DNA of 64,000 nt from Brevibacillus brevis. GTDB lineage: Bacteria; Bacillota; Bacilli; Brevibacillales; Brevibacillaceae. The translations under genes were made by a program, and so were the position numbers. Under the pieces are notes generated by a model. The model was not told the DNA's origin. It did not search any database and worked only from the letters and a program-made list of their open reading frames with translations. This document shows positions 1 to 7,524 of this stretch, piece by piece. The stretch covers positions 3,720,001-3,784,000 of the forward strand of contig NZ_CP030117.1 of assembly GCF_001039275.2 (NCBI RefSeq), given 5' to 3'. Within the stretch, counting starts at the first letter, position 1. Each line of letters opens with the position of its first letter.

Positions 1-137
1 CCGCGACCATGCGCAGCGTTCTCTCCATTCGCTACGATAAAGGTAGGGCTGTATTTTCGTTTCAATAATGGCAAATATGTTTTCACGATCTCTCTGCCAG
101 GCGAGCCCATAATATCTCCAATGAATAACAACTTCAT
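1..137 (-). CDS. ymdB: YmdB-family metallophosphoesterase, 5' part only
   Basis: Only the first 45 codons are inside the window; the gene runs off the left edge. The start is ATG at 137, behind a GAGGTGAT ribosome site. The N-terminus MKLLFIGDIMGSPGRE and the following NGENAAHGR are characteristic of the YmdB/TIGR00282 family: a metal-site Asp in GD followed by the Asn of NGEN. In Bacillus subtilis YmdB is a phosphodiesterase active on 2',3'-cyclic nucleotides and affects the motile/biofilm choice. The neighbour rny immediately upstream is the usual partner. A terminator lies between the two, so ymdB may depend on read-through or its own promoter. Identification is confident; nothing can be said about the C-terminal part. 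Confidence 0.85.
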   Translation of the reverse strand, partial: MKLLFIGDIMGSPGREIVKTYLPLLKRKYSPTFIVANGENAAHGR

Positions 138-215
138 TACCCAATCACCTCATTGCTAGTATACACAATTCCTCTGCTCAGTAGAAAACTTGACTTCGTC
201 GAGCATTTGGTGTGC

Positions 216-253
216 TACAAAAAAAGTAAAGTGGCACGCAGCCACTTTACTTT
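216..253 (-). terminator. Rho-independent terminator after rny
   Basis: A 12-bp perfect stem (AAAGTAAAGTGG paired with CCACTTTACTTT) is followed on the minus strand by a T-run at 217-223. The rny stop codon lies inside the stem. Confidence 0.85.
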
Positions 254-1788
254 GCATACTCAACTGCCCGTGTTTCACGGATAACCGTTACTTTAATATG
301 ACCTGGGTAGTCAAGTTCATTTTCAATTCGTTTCGTGATATCCCGTGCCAGACGGGTAGCTTCCGCATCGTCAATCTTATCAGGTTGAACCATCACGCGA
401 ATTTCGCGTCCTGCTTGAATCGCATAAGACTTTTCTACGCCATCGAACGACTCAGAGATTTCTTCCAGTTTCTCCAAACGTCTGATATATGTTTCCAATG
501 TCTCACGGCGTGCACCTGGGCGTGCGGCAGACAGAGCGTCGGCAGCTCCCACGAGCATAGCAATGACGGAAGTTGGTTCGGTATCACCGTGATGAGACGC
601 AATACTGTTCACTACAACGTGATGCTCATTGTACTTCTTAGCCAGTTCTACACCGATTTCAACGTGTGAACCTTCTACTTCATGGTCAATCGCTTTTCCG
701 ATATCATGCAGCAAACCTGCACGTTTGGCCAGCTTCACATCTTCTTTCAGTTCTGCTGCCATCAAACCGGCGAGATGTGCCACTTCCATAGAGTGCTTCA
801 GTACGTTTTGACCGTAGCTTGTACGATAACGCAAGCGTCCAAGAATCTTGATCAGGTCTGGATGCAAGCCGTGAACGCCTGTTTCGAACGTTGCTTGCTC
901 ACCGTACTCACGGATTCGCTCGTCTACTTCGCGACGCGCTTTTTCCACCATTTCCTCGATGCGAGCTGGGTGAATGCGACCGTCTGCGACCAGTTTATCC
1001 AACGCAGTCTTGGCGATTTCCCGACGAATCGGGTCGAAGCCAGACAGGATGACTGCTTCTGGAGTATCGTCAATAATCAGATCGATACCAGTCAACGTCT
1101 CCAGGGCACGAATGTTACGTCCTTCGCGTCCGATAATACGTCCCTTCATCTCATCATTTGGCAGCGTAACCACAGAAACGGTTGTTTCTGCTACGTGGTC
1201 TGCTGCACAACGTTGAATGGAGGTCGTAATGATCTCACGAGCACGCTTGTCCGCTTCTTCCTTGGCCTGAGTCTCAATCTCCTTGATCATCACAGCCATT
1301 TCGTGACGGACGGTATTCTCCACATCAGTGAGAATGATCGTCTTCGCCTCATCCTGCGTCAAGCCGGAGATTCGTTCTAGCTCTGATACTTGCTCTTTAT
1401 ATAAGTGCTCTACCTTGCTTTGCAGTTCTGCGATGGCACGGTCACGCTCAGACAACTCTTCTTCTTTGCGCTCCAACTGTTCCATCTTGCGGTCCAACGA
1501 TTCTTCTTTTTGTAGAATTCGTCGTTCCTGACGCTGGATCTCATTGCGTCGCTCACGCAATTCGGTTTCCGCTTCGGATCGAAGTTTGAACACTTCATCC
1601 TTTGCCTCCAGCACCTTCTCCTTCTTAACGGCCTCGGCGTCCCGTTTGGCTTCCTCCACGATCTGTCGTGCAGCTTCTTCTGCACTGGAGATCTTCGCTT
1701 CCGCAATCGATTTACGAGTGAAGTAGCCAGCACCCAAGCCGATCAGCAGGGCAACGAGCACAATGACAACAGTAATTATAGGATCCAT
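247..1788 (-). CDS. rny: Ribonuclease Y
   Basis: Membrane-anchored endoribonuclease that starts decay of many mRNAs and processes operon transcripts, working with the degradosome-like network at the membrane. The 513-residue length is normal for the family. One N-terminal transmembrane helix (about residues 4-22) is followed by a long charged coiled coil to about residue 200, a KH RNA-binding domain with [15 protein letters not shown] (about 215-230), and an HD phosphohydrolase domain with [10 protein letters not shown] (about 360). The ATG at 1788 sits behind AAGGAGGTGA. The region upstream contains a promoter and a structured leader (see 1883-2003), so the gene is probably expressed separately from recX. 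The same cell also encodes a ribonuclease J and PNPase in this window. Confidence 0.97.
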   Translation of the reverse strand: MDPIITVVIVLVALLIGLGAGYFTRKSIAEAKISSAEEAARQIVEEAKRDAEAVKKEKVLEAKDEVFKLRSEAETELRERRNEIQRQERRILQKEESLDRKMEQLERKEEELSERDRAIAELQSKVEHLYKEQVSELERISGLTQDEAKTIILTDVENTVRHEMAVMIKEIETQAKEEADKRAREIITTSIQRCAADHVAETTVSVVTLPNDEMKGRIIGREGRNIRALETLTGIDLIIDDTPEAVILSGFDPIRREIAKTALDKLVADGRIHPARIEEMVEKARREVDERIREYGEQATFETGVHGLHPDLIKILGRLRYRTSYGQNVLKHSMEVAHLAGLMAAELKEDVKLAKRAGLLHDIGKAIDHEVEGSHVEIGVELAKKYNEHHVVVNSIASHHGDTEPTSVIAMLVGAADALSAARPGARRETLETYIRRLEKLEEISESFDGVEKSYAIQAGREIRVMVQPDKIDDAEATRLARDITKRIENELDYPGHIKVTVIRETRAVEYAK

Positions 1789-1882
1789 AGGCTTTTTCGT
1801 TTCACCTCCTTATTGTAAGACATCTCCCCGCTTTCCAAGCATTTGTTTTTCATGGAGTGCTCTCACATTTGAACATTCGGCT

Positions 1883-1909
1883 AAAAAACAAGACCGATTT
1901 TACTCGGTC
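1883..1909 (-). terminator. Terminator-like hairpin in the rny leader / after recX
   Basis: GACCGA and TCGGTC (1892-1897 with 1904-1909) form a 6-bp stem, followed on the minus strand by TTG and a T-run at 1883-1888. It lies downstream of a promoter-like sequence at 2010-2039 and about 95 nt before the rny start. It can therefore act both as the recX terminator and as an attenuator for rny. Confidence 0.7.
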
Positions 1910-2003
1910 CGCTGAATCCGTACTGCTTTCGCACGGTTTTTCAGTTGTTTCATAGGCAACGAGTGAGCAAATCACAAAAAGTTATGATACACCAAGTAAA
2001 TAC
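1910..2003 (-). ncRNA. Structured 5' leader upstream of rny (candidate cis-regulatory RNA)
   Basis: Reading the minus strand, three helices precede the terminator. The first is GTTG/CAAC (1957-1960 with 1944-1947). The second is TGAA/TTCA (1940-1943 with 1913-1916). Enclosed by the second is CCGT/ACGG plus GC/GC capped by a GAAA tetraloop, with a 3-nt AGT bulge (1918-1936). The arrangement of promoter, compact fold with a GNRA loop, then hairpin with U-run is what riboswitches and protein-binding attenuators look like. I could not match it to a riboswitch class I know. Function is not assigned. Confidence 0.45.
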
Positions 2004-2009
2004 AAACCT

Positions 2010-2039
2010 ATTTTATTATTTGTGAACAAGAATTGTCAA
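2010..2039 (-). promoter_or_regulatory. SigA-type promoter for rny
   Basis: On the minus strand, TTGACA (2034-2039) and TAAAAT (2010-2015) are separated by 18 nt. The promoter lies just past the recX stop and faces rny. Confidence 0.65.
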
Positions 2040-2061
2040 GATCATGCAAATAGAGTTGGCG

Positions 2062-2703
2062 CTAACTATCGCTTCTATGACGCAATTCTTCACGCATTTG
2101 TTGAATGATCGCATGGGAGAATCCCTTGCGCATCAGCATGGACAGCAGCTTGCGTTCTTCATCGGGGTTCGGTACACCCTCTATGCGTCGCACCTTCTTC
2201 TCTATCAATGCGCGAGCAGCATCTAGTTCAGCCTGCCTAGACACGCCACGTACTGCGTCCTCTACAATCGCTCTGTCCACTCCACGCTGGGTAAGCTCCA
2301 TACGCAGCATATACGGGCTCCTCGGCTTCAAACGCAATCGCTCGTCTACCCATTGCTTCGCAAATGCTTCATCATCGATGTAACCGTGATCCTTGCAGCG
2401 CTGGCATATCTCTTCGGCAATCTGCGTAGAAAACCCCTTCTCTACCAAATAAGAATGCAGCTGACTGCTTGTCCGTGGACGTATGCCGAGGTATCGCAAA
2501 GCACCTAAATACGCTTTATGCTTTTCTTCTGCTATCAAGACTTCTCGGCAAAAAGCTTCATCTAATTCTGTTCCCTTAAATAGGTTGTACTTTACCAGTA
2601 TGTCTTCGTGTACGGTAATGGCATACTCGCCTTCTACATCGATATGGTAGCGTTGCTTTTGTTTGATATCTCGATGAACGGCAGTGATCAGGCCGCTCTT
2701 CAT
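2062..2703 (-). CDS. recX: Regulatory protein RecX
   Basis: RecX binds RecA filaments and modulates recombinase and SOS activity. The 213-residue protein shows the family's three-helix repeats: LGIRPRTSSQLHSYLVEKGF, then CKDHGYIDDEAFAKQWVDERL with the RecX signature Y-D-AF, then MLRMELTQRGV. A Lys/Arg-rich start is also typical. The ATG at 2703 follows GGAGTGA. The gene lies directly downstream of recA, with a terminator hairpin between them, so recX expression probably comes from read-through or an unseen promoter. B. subtilis keeps recX elsewhere; the adjacent arrangement occurs in other bacteria. Identification is confident. Confidence 0.93.
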   Translation of the reverse strand: MKSGLITAVHRDIKQKQRYHIDVEGEYAITVHEDILVKYNLFKGTELDEAFCREVLIAEEKHKAYLGALRYLGIRPRTSSQLHSYLVEKGFSTQIAEEICQRCKDHGYIDDEAFAKQWVDERLRLKPRSPYMLRMELTQRGVDRAIVEDAVRGVSRQAELDAARALIEKKVRRIEGVPNPDEERKLLSMLMRKGFSHAIIQQMREELRHRSDS

Positions 2704-2727
2704 GATGATTCACTCCTTCGCAAAGCT

Positions 2728-2757
2728 AAAATAACAGCCTGTCTCATCGACAGGCTG
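2728..2757 (-). terminator. Terminator after recA
   Basis: A 9-bp perfect stem, CAGCCTGTC with GACAGGCTG (2735-2743 with 2749-2757), is followed on the minus strand by TTATTTTA. It ends 13 nt before the recA stop. Confidence 0.8.
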
Positions 2758-2770
2758 CTGTTTTACTTTC

Positions 2771-3829
2771 TTACTCCAGATCAAATGTAGGCTCTTCATC
2801 TTGCTCTGGGTCATGCTCTGCCTCTACTTCTGGAACAGAGCCAGGGTTCAGGCTGAAGTATTCACGCACTTTCGTTTCAATCTGTGATGCAATGTGCGGA
2901 TTTTCCTTCAGGAAGACCTTCGAATTTTCTCTACCTTGGCCGAGACGCTCTTCGTTGAAGGAATACCAAGCACCACTCTTTTGCACGACGTCAATCTCAG
3001 AACCGATGTCGAGAATGCTACCTTCTCTGGAAATACCTTCACCGTACATGATGTCCACTTCTGCAACCTTAAATGGTGGAGCCACTTTATTTTTGACAAC
3101 TTTTATCTTCGTTTTGCTACCCAAAATGTCGTTACCGACTTTGATAGATTCCGCTTTACGAACATCCAAACGAACACTCGCGTAGAACTTCAAAGCGCGT
3201 CCACCTGGAGTTGTTTCCGGGTTACCGAACATAACTCCCACTTTTTCACGAAGCTGGTTGATGAAGATTGCAATCGTTTTGGACTTGTTGATGGCACCAG
3301 ACAACTTGCGGAGTGCTTGGGACATCAATCGTGCTTGCAAACCTACGTGGGAATCTCCCATCTCGCCCTCGATCTCTGCTTTTGGCACGAGTGCCGCAAC
3401 GGAGTCGACTACAATAATGTCTACCGCACCAGAGCGCACCAGCGCTTCCGCGATCTCCAAAGCTTGCTCACCAGTATCTGGTTGGGACAACAGCAATTCG
3501 TCGATGTTCACACCCAGCTTCGCAGCGTAAACCGGATCCAAGGCATGCTCAGCATCGATAAACGCAGCCTGTCCACCTTGTCTTTGCACTTCTGCAATCG
3601 CATGAAGTGCTACTGTTGTTTTACCAGAAGACTCAGGTCCGTAAATCTCAATAATCCGTCCACGTGGGAATCCGCCCACACCCAGTGCGATATCAAGAGC
3701 AAGCGCTCCGCTCGATACAGTAGAAATCTGAACGTTGGAAACTTCCCCCAACTTCATAATGGAACCTTTACCGAATTGCTTTTCTATTTGACGCAATGCA
3801 CTCTCCAAAGCTGCGCGACGATCTGACAA
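2771..3829 (-). CDS. recA: Recombinase RecA (TTG start)
   Basis: ATP-dependent strand-exchange recombinase and co-protease for LexA cleavage. From the TTG at 3829 the protein is 352 residues and begins [20 protein letters not shown], the standard family N-terminus. The longer reading frame's GTG at 3838 overlaps the ribosome site AAAGGGTG, which is well spaced for the TTG, so I chose TTG. Walker A is GPESSGKT (64-71); the NQLREK loop-2 region and the acidic C-terminal tail EDPEQ-type sequence are present. A sigA promoter and a LexA-type operator lie just upstream, indicating SOS induction. Neighbours cinA (upstream, beyond a helicase gene) and recX match competence/repair clusters. Confidence 0.97.
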   Translation of the reverse strand: MSDRRAALESALRQIEKQFGKGSIMKLGEVSNVQISTVSSGALALDIALGVGGFPRGRIIEIYGPESSGKTTVALHAIAEVQRQGGQAAFIDAEHALDPVYAAKLGVNIDELLLSQPDTGEQALEIAEALVRSGAVDIIVVDSVAALVPKAEIEGEMGDSHVGLQARLMSQALRKLSGAINKSKTIAIFINQLREKVGVMFGNPETTPGGRALKFYASVRLDVRKAESIKVGNDILGSKTKIKVVKNKVAPPFKVAEVDIMYGEGISREGSILDIGSEIDVVQKSGAWYSFNEERLGQGRENSKVFLKENPHIASQIETKVREYFSLNPGSVPEVEAEHDPEQDEEPTFDLE

Positions 3830-3875
3830 ATGGTACACACCCTTTCAATTTTTCGCTTCTGTTTTGCTTGTCTTC

Positions 3876-3905
3876 ATCATACCTCGAGACAGAAGTGTTT
3901 GCCAA
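3876..3905 (-). promoter_or_regulatory. recA promoter
   Basis: TTGGCA (3900-3905) and TATGAT (3876-3881) on the minus strand are separated by 18 nt and lie about 45-75 nt before the recA TTG start. Confidence 0.65.
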
Positions 3906-3915
3906 GTATTTTTTG

Positions 3916-3929
3916 CGAACAAATATTCG
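3916..3929. promoter_or_regulatory. LexA (DinR) SOS box upstream of recA
   Basis: CGAACAAATATTCG matches the Gram-positive SOS box CGAAC-N4-GTTCG with one changed half-site base (A for G). It sits about 11 nt upstream of the recA -35 element. Recognition by LexA is inferred from the consensus and location. Confidence 0.7.
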
Positions 3930-3935
3930 CATCGT

Positions 3936-3980
3936 AAAAAAGCAGCCATTTCCTGGTTGATCCCAGTGAAATGACTGCTT
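3936..3980 (-). terminator. Terminator after the DEAD-box helicase gene
   Basis: An imperfect stem (AAGCAGCCATTTC with GAAATGACTGCTT) is followed on the minus strand by a T-run at 3936-3940. It separates the helicase gene from recA. Confidence 0.7.
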
Positions 3981-3997
3981 TGTGTAATGCTTTCTAA

Positions 3998-5587
3998 TTA
4001 GGAACGCTTCGCTCCGCGAGGCTTTGCAGGCTCCAGATTGATTCGTTTACCGTTGATACGTGTTTGACGCAGTGACTCATATACGAATGCCGCTACCTCT
4101 TCTGGAACCTCAACAAATGTGAAGTTCTCGAAAATGTCGATGCGACCTACTGATTTTCCTGGGATACCCACAGATTCAGAGATCTCTCTTACCAGATCCT
4201 GTGGCTTCATGTTCGCATTTCGACCTACGTTCAGGAAGAAGCGAACCATGCCTTTTGCTGCACCCGTCTCACCAAAGTTGTATGCTTCTACTTCCTGCCC
4301 TTGTCCCGCTTCGGTATGGAATGCCAGGTGCAATGCAGCAGCAGCTACTTTTTCAGCCGGGTATTGACCTACGAGAGCATCCGCTACTTTTTGATACATA
4401 TCCGCGATTGCATCGCTTTCCAAAAGGCTAGTCAACTGTTCACGCAATTGTTCTTGTTTACGCTCAGCCACTTCCTCCAGGGAAGGAACATTGCGAGAGA
4501 GAACTTGTGCTTTTGTCTGCTTTTGGATAAACATCATTTGTCTTACTTCACGAGGCGTAACCAGCGTCATCGCAATTCCTTTGCGACCTGCGCGACCAGT
4601 ACGGCCGATACGGTGTACGTAGCTCTCAGAGTCTTGTGGAATATCGTAGTTGATTACGTGAGAAACGTTTCCTACGTCGATACCGCGTGCTGCTACATCT
4701 GTCGCGATCAGGAATTCAATCGAGCCCTCACGGAACGCATTCATGACCTTGTCACGTTGTGCCTGTGACAAGTCGCCATGCAAGCCGTCAGCAAGGTATC
4801 CACGGGATTGCAGCACTTCGGACAACTCATCTACTCCGCGCTTAGTACGGCAGAAAATGATACCCAGCTCAACATCCTCACTGTCCAAGATACGGCAGAG
4901 GCTCTCTACTTTGTTACGGTCAAACACTTTGTAGTATACCTGTTCGATCAATGGTGCCGTTACTTCTTCACGGCTCACCGCGATTGTTTGCGGCTGTTTC
5001 ATGTAACGGGTAGCCAAACGCTTGATTTCTGGTGGCATCGTCGCAGAGAACAGCAAGGTTTGACGCTCTTCTGGCATATGATTGATGATCGTCTCGATAT
5101 CTTCGATGAAGCCCATGTCCAGCATTTCATCCGCTTCATCCAAAACGAGGGTATGTACGTGATCCAGCTTCAATGTTTTGCGACGCAAGTGGTCCATGAC
5201 ACGGCCAGGAGTACCTACAACGATTTGTACACCTTGACGCAGTGCACGAATTTGATGTCCGATCGATTGTCCGCCATAGATTGGCAGCGTACGAACTTTG
5301 TTGTATTTCGAGATACGCAAGAGCTCTCCCGCAACCTGGATAGCCAGCTCACGAGTCGGGGTCAGCACGATCGCTTGTACACGATTGGCAGGCGTAATCT
5401 TTTCTACAAGTGGAATCCCGAATGCAGCAGTCTTACCAGTACCTGTCTGTGCTTGACCAATCAGGTCACCGCCATCCAGAACTTTTGGAATGCAAGCTGC
5501 CTGAATCGGTGATGGCTCCTCGAAGCCCATATCGTGAATTGCTTGCAGAATAGATTTATGTAAAGGAAAATCGGAAAAAATCGTCAT
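3998..5587 (-). CDS. DEAD-box ATP-dependent RNA helicase (CshA/DeaD-like)
   Basis: ATP-driven RNA unwinding enzyme, probably for ribosome assembly, cold-shock mRNA or RNA decay. From the ATG at 5587 it has 529 residues. The Q-motif is around residues 21-29, motif I is AQTGTGKT (46-53), motif Ia PTRELA, motif II DEAD (150-153), motif III SAT (181-183) and motif VI HRIGRTGR near 330. After the two RecA-like domains a C-terminal DbpA/CshA-type RNA-binding domain begins around 430 (VRFFLNVGRN), ending in a basic tail. I chose ATG 5587 over the GTG at 5599 because that GTG lies inside the ribosome site AAAGGTG. It follows cinA by 8 nt, so the two are co-transcribed. A helicase gene between cinA and recA is not the B. 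subtilis order. Confidence 0.93.
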   Translation of the reverse strand: MTIFSDFPLHKSILQAIHDMGFEEPSPIQAACIPKVLDGGDLIGQAQTGTGKTAAFGIPLVEKITPANRVQAIVLTPTRELAIQVAGELLRISKYNKVRTLPIYGGQSIGHQIRALRQGVQIVVGTPGRVMDHLRRKTLKLDHVHTLVLDEADEMLDMGFIEDIETIINHMPEERQTLLFSATMPPEIKRLATRYMKQPQTIAVSREEVTAPLIEQVYYKVFDRNKVESLCRILDSEDVELGIIFCRTKRGVDELSEVLQSRGYLADGLHGDLSQAQRDKVMNAFREGSIEFLIATDVAARGIDVGNVSHVINYDIPQDSESYVHRIGRTGRAGRKGIAMTLVTPREVRQMMFIQKQTKAQVLSRNVPSLEEVAERKQEQLREQLTSLLESDAIADMYQKVADALVGQYPAEKVAAAALHLAFHTEAGQGQEVEAYNFGETGAAKGMVRFFLNVGRNANMKPQDLVREISESVGIPGKSVGRIDIFENFTFVEVPEEVAAFVYESLRQTRINGKRINLEPAKPRGAKRS

Positions 5588-5595
5588 GAAAAAAA

Positions 5596-6849
5596 TCACC
5601 TTTCTTTTTGCATTTGCAGCGCATAAAACAACGCGTATTTAGCAGCACGCCCAACGATTGCATGCCTTCTTCCGGCAAGGCGCAGCTCTTTTACAACTGT
5701 GGGTATTCCTTCAGCCGCGATCCCTACGTAAACAAGGCCAACAGGCTTGCCCTCGGAAGGATCGGGTCCAGCCACTCCCGTAACAGAAATCCCGTAAGTA
5801 GCTCCCAGCTTTTCTCGTACATGTTCAGCCAGCAATTGAGCTGTTTTCTCACTGACTGCCCCATCTGTTTGCAAAATGGAATCAGGTACTTCGAGCAGTT
5901 GATTCTTCACTTCATTAGTGTAGCAGACTACCCCTCCACGAAACACTTGCGAGCTTCCTGGCACAGAGGTAATCAACGAGGCAATCGCTCCTCCTGTGCA
6001 GCTTTCTGCACAAGCAATCGTCTCATTTCTCTTTTTCAGCTCAGAAACCAGCACGTCATGCAGCGACGAGCTCTCGCCCATCCCGTACATATACTGGCCA
6101 ACACGGCTGAGAATTTCTTTTTCTACAGGCAAGATTAGGGATTCTCCTTCTTCGACTGTAGCAGCTCTTGCCGTAATGCGCAGCGTTACCTCGAATTCTT
6201 TGGCGTATGGCGCGATCGTTGGATTGTCCTGCTTTTCGATCAGATCGAGCAGTTTTTCCTCCAAAGCGGATTCGCCTATTCCGTAGAACCGGAGTACATG
6301 AGAATGAAACACTTGTTTTTCGGGGAGCAAATCGGTTAAGTAAGGCATCACGTAATTCTCCACCATTGGATACAGCTCGCTTGGTGGTCCAGGCAACAGC
6401 ACGAACGTACTACTGTCATGACGGATCGCCATCCCCGGCGCCATCCCGAAATCGTTGGAGAATACATGGCTGCTAGAAAGCACCAGTGCCTGCTTACGAT
6501 TGTTCTCCGTCATGACAATCCCACGTTGCGAAAAGAATTTTTCGATTCTCTCCATGGCCTCTGAATTCGTTTCCAATCCAATGCCTACATGCCCCGCCAA
6601 GGTTTCTTTCGTCAAATCATCTTGAGTCGGCCCTAGCCCACCCGTGAAAATGACGAGATCAGATCGTCCTGATGCCAATCGAATCACTTGTAGCAATCGC
6701 TCCGTGTTGTCTCCCACAACCGTATGAAAGTATACTCCCACGCCAATTTCCGCCAGCTTCCGAGAAAGAAACTGTGCGTTGGTGTTAGCGATCTGGCCTA
6801 ACAAAAGTTCGGTACCTACCGCGATAATCTCCGCTCTCATCTTCCTCAT
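5596..6849 (-). CDS. cinA: Competence/damage-inducible protein CinA (NMN deamidase family)
   Basis: The 417-residue protein has an N-terminal MoaB/MoCF-like (COG1058) domain beginning AEIIAVGTELLLGQ, with FTGGLGPTQDD near residue 70. The C-terminal CinA domain (about 260-410) contains AESCTGGAIAS and GVAGP. The C-terminal domain is known in other bacteria as a nicotinamide mononucleotide deamidase; the N-terminal one hydrolyses ADP-ribose-type compounds in some homologues. Two ATG codons compete: 6849, kept here, and 6840, with AGGA only a few bases upstream. Neither has a textbook spacing. The gene probably has its own promoter at 6883-6911, since pgsA ends in a strong terminator, and runs into the helicase gene. 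Confidence 0.93.
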   Translation of the reverse strand: MRKMRAEIIAVGTELLLGQIANTNAQFLSRKLAEIGVGVYFHTVVGDNTERLLQVIRLASGRSDLVIFTGGLGPTQDDLTKETLAGHVGIGLETNSEAMERIEKFFSQRGIVMTENNRKQALVLSSSHVFSNDFGMAPGMAIRHDSSTFVLLPGPPSELYPMVENYVMPYLTDLLPEKQVFHSHVLRFYGIGESALEEKLLDLIEKQDNPTIAPYAKEFEVTLRITARAATVEEGESLILPVEKEILSRVGQYMYGMGESSSLHDVLVSELKKRNETIACAESCTGGAIASLITSVPGSSQVFRGGVVCYTNEVKNQLLEVPDSILQTDGAVSEKTAQLLAEHVREKLGATYGISVTGVAGPDPSEGKPVGLVYVGIAAEGIPTVVKELRLAGRRHAIVGRAAKYALFYALQMQKER

Positions 6850-6882
6850 CCCATTCTCTTTGAGAGTAGAAAAGCCTCTAAA

Positions 6883-6911
6883 CTAATAGTTTATCACTTG
6901 CAAACGCTCAA
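6883..6911 (-). promoter_or_regulatory. Putative cinA promoter
   Basis: TTGAGC (6906-6911) and TATTAG (6883-6888) with a 17-nt spacer on the minus strand, placed between the pgsA terminator and cinA. Confidence 0.45.
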
Positions 6912-6926
6912 GAGAAGAGTCTTGTG

Positions 6927-6961
6927 AAAAAAGAGACCAATACCCGCATTACGAGTATTGG
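6927..6961 (-). terminator. Terminator after pgsA
   Basis: CCAATAC pairs with GTATTGG (6937-6943 with 6955-6961) and is followed on the minus strand by TCTC and a T-run at 6927-6932. The pgsA stop codon lies in the loop. Confidence 0.8.
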
Positions 6962-7524
6962 ATCACGTTACGATTTTTCGCAAAGTAGTCGTACCCGGAG
7001 TAAATCGTGATGATCACCATCGCCCAAGTAGCTACTTCGTCGAACGGAATGCCGAAGAACTCAAATGGGAAGTTGCGAATCATGACAGCCGTAATTGCTA
7101 CGATCTGCACCCATGTTTTCAGTTTACCCAATGCACTCGCCGCAATTACCTGTCCTTCTGCCGCAGCAACTAGCCGTAGACCAGTTACCGCAAACTCCCG
7201 GCTGATAATGACAATCGCAATCCACGCTTCCAAACGTTGCATCTCTACGAGCGAAATGAGTGCTGCAGAAATCAACAGCTTATCAGCAAGCGGGTCCAGA
7301 AACTTCCCCAAGTTCGTCACGATTTTTTTCTTCCTTGCAATATAACCGTCGAGTCCGTCCGTACTGGCTGCTAGGATAAACACCAAAGCCGCAATCAGCT
7401 CGTTATACGTCATCGTCAGGCTGCCAATCGAAAATGTCCCGATGTTGTAACGCACCAGCAGAAAAAACATAACTACCGGCACCAGAAAAATCCTGGCGAG
7501 GGTGATGCGGTTGGCGAGATTCAC
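6949..7524 (-). CDS. pgsA: CDP-diacylglycerol--glycerol-3-phosphate 3-phosphatidyltransferase
   Basis: Membrane enzyme that makes phosphatidylglycerophosphate from CDP-diacylglycerol and glycerol-3-phosphate, the committed step to phosphatidylglycerol. The 191-residue protein is almost entirely hydrophobic helices. The CDP-alcohol phosphotransferase motif is complete at about residues 56-82: D-G-x2-DG-x-AR-x8-G-x3-D-x3-D. GTG at 7524 is the start, overlapping the region just after the rimO stop and served by GGGGAGGTAG inside rimO's end, so rimO and pgsA are translationally close and co-transcribed. Substrate choice (glycerol phosphate rather than serine or inositol) rests on overall family resemblance and the rimO-pgsA-cinA order. 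Confidence 0.95.
   Translation of the reverse strand: MNLANRITLARIFLVPVVMFFLLVRYNIGTFSIGSLTMTYNELIAALVFILAASTDGLDGYIARKKKIVTNLGKFLDPLADKLLISAALISLVEMQRLEAWIAIVIISREFAVTGLRLVAAAEGQVIAASALGKLKTWVQIVAITAVMIRNFPFEFFGIPFDEVATWAMVIITIYSGYDYFAKNRNVIQYS

Noticed and set aside
1910..2003. Assignment of the rny leader to a known riboswitch (c-di-GMP, TPP, preQ1, T-box)
   Set aside because: Core conserved bases of these classes are not present, so it was left as unassigned structured RNA.
2894..3826. A 310-codon plus-strand open frame opposite recA
   Set aside because: It is the antisense shadow of recA's GC-balanced codons. There is no ribosome site, no recognisable protein and no promoter.
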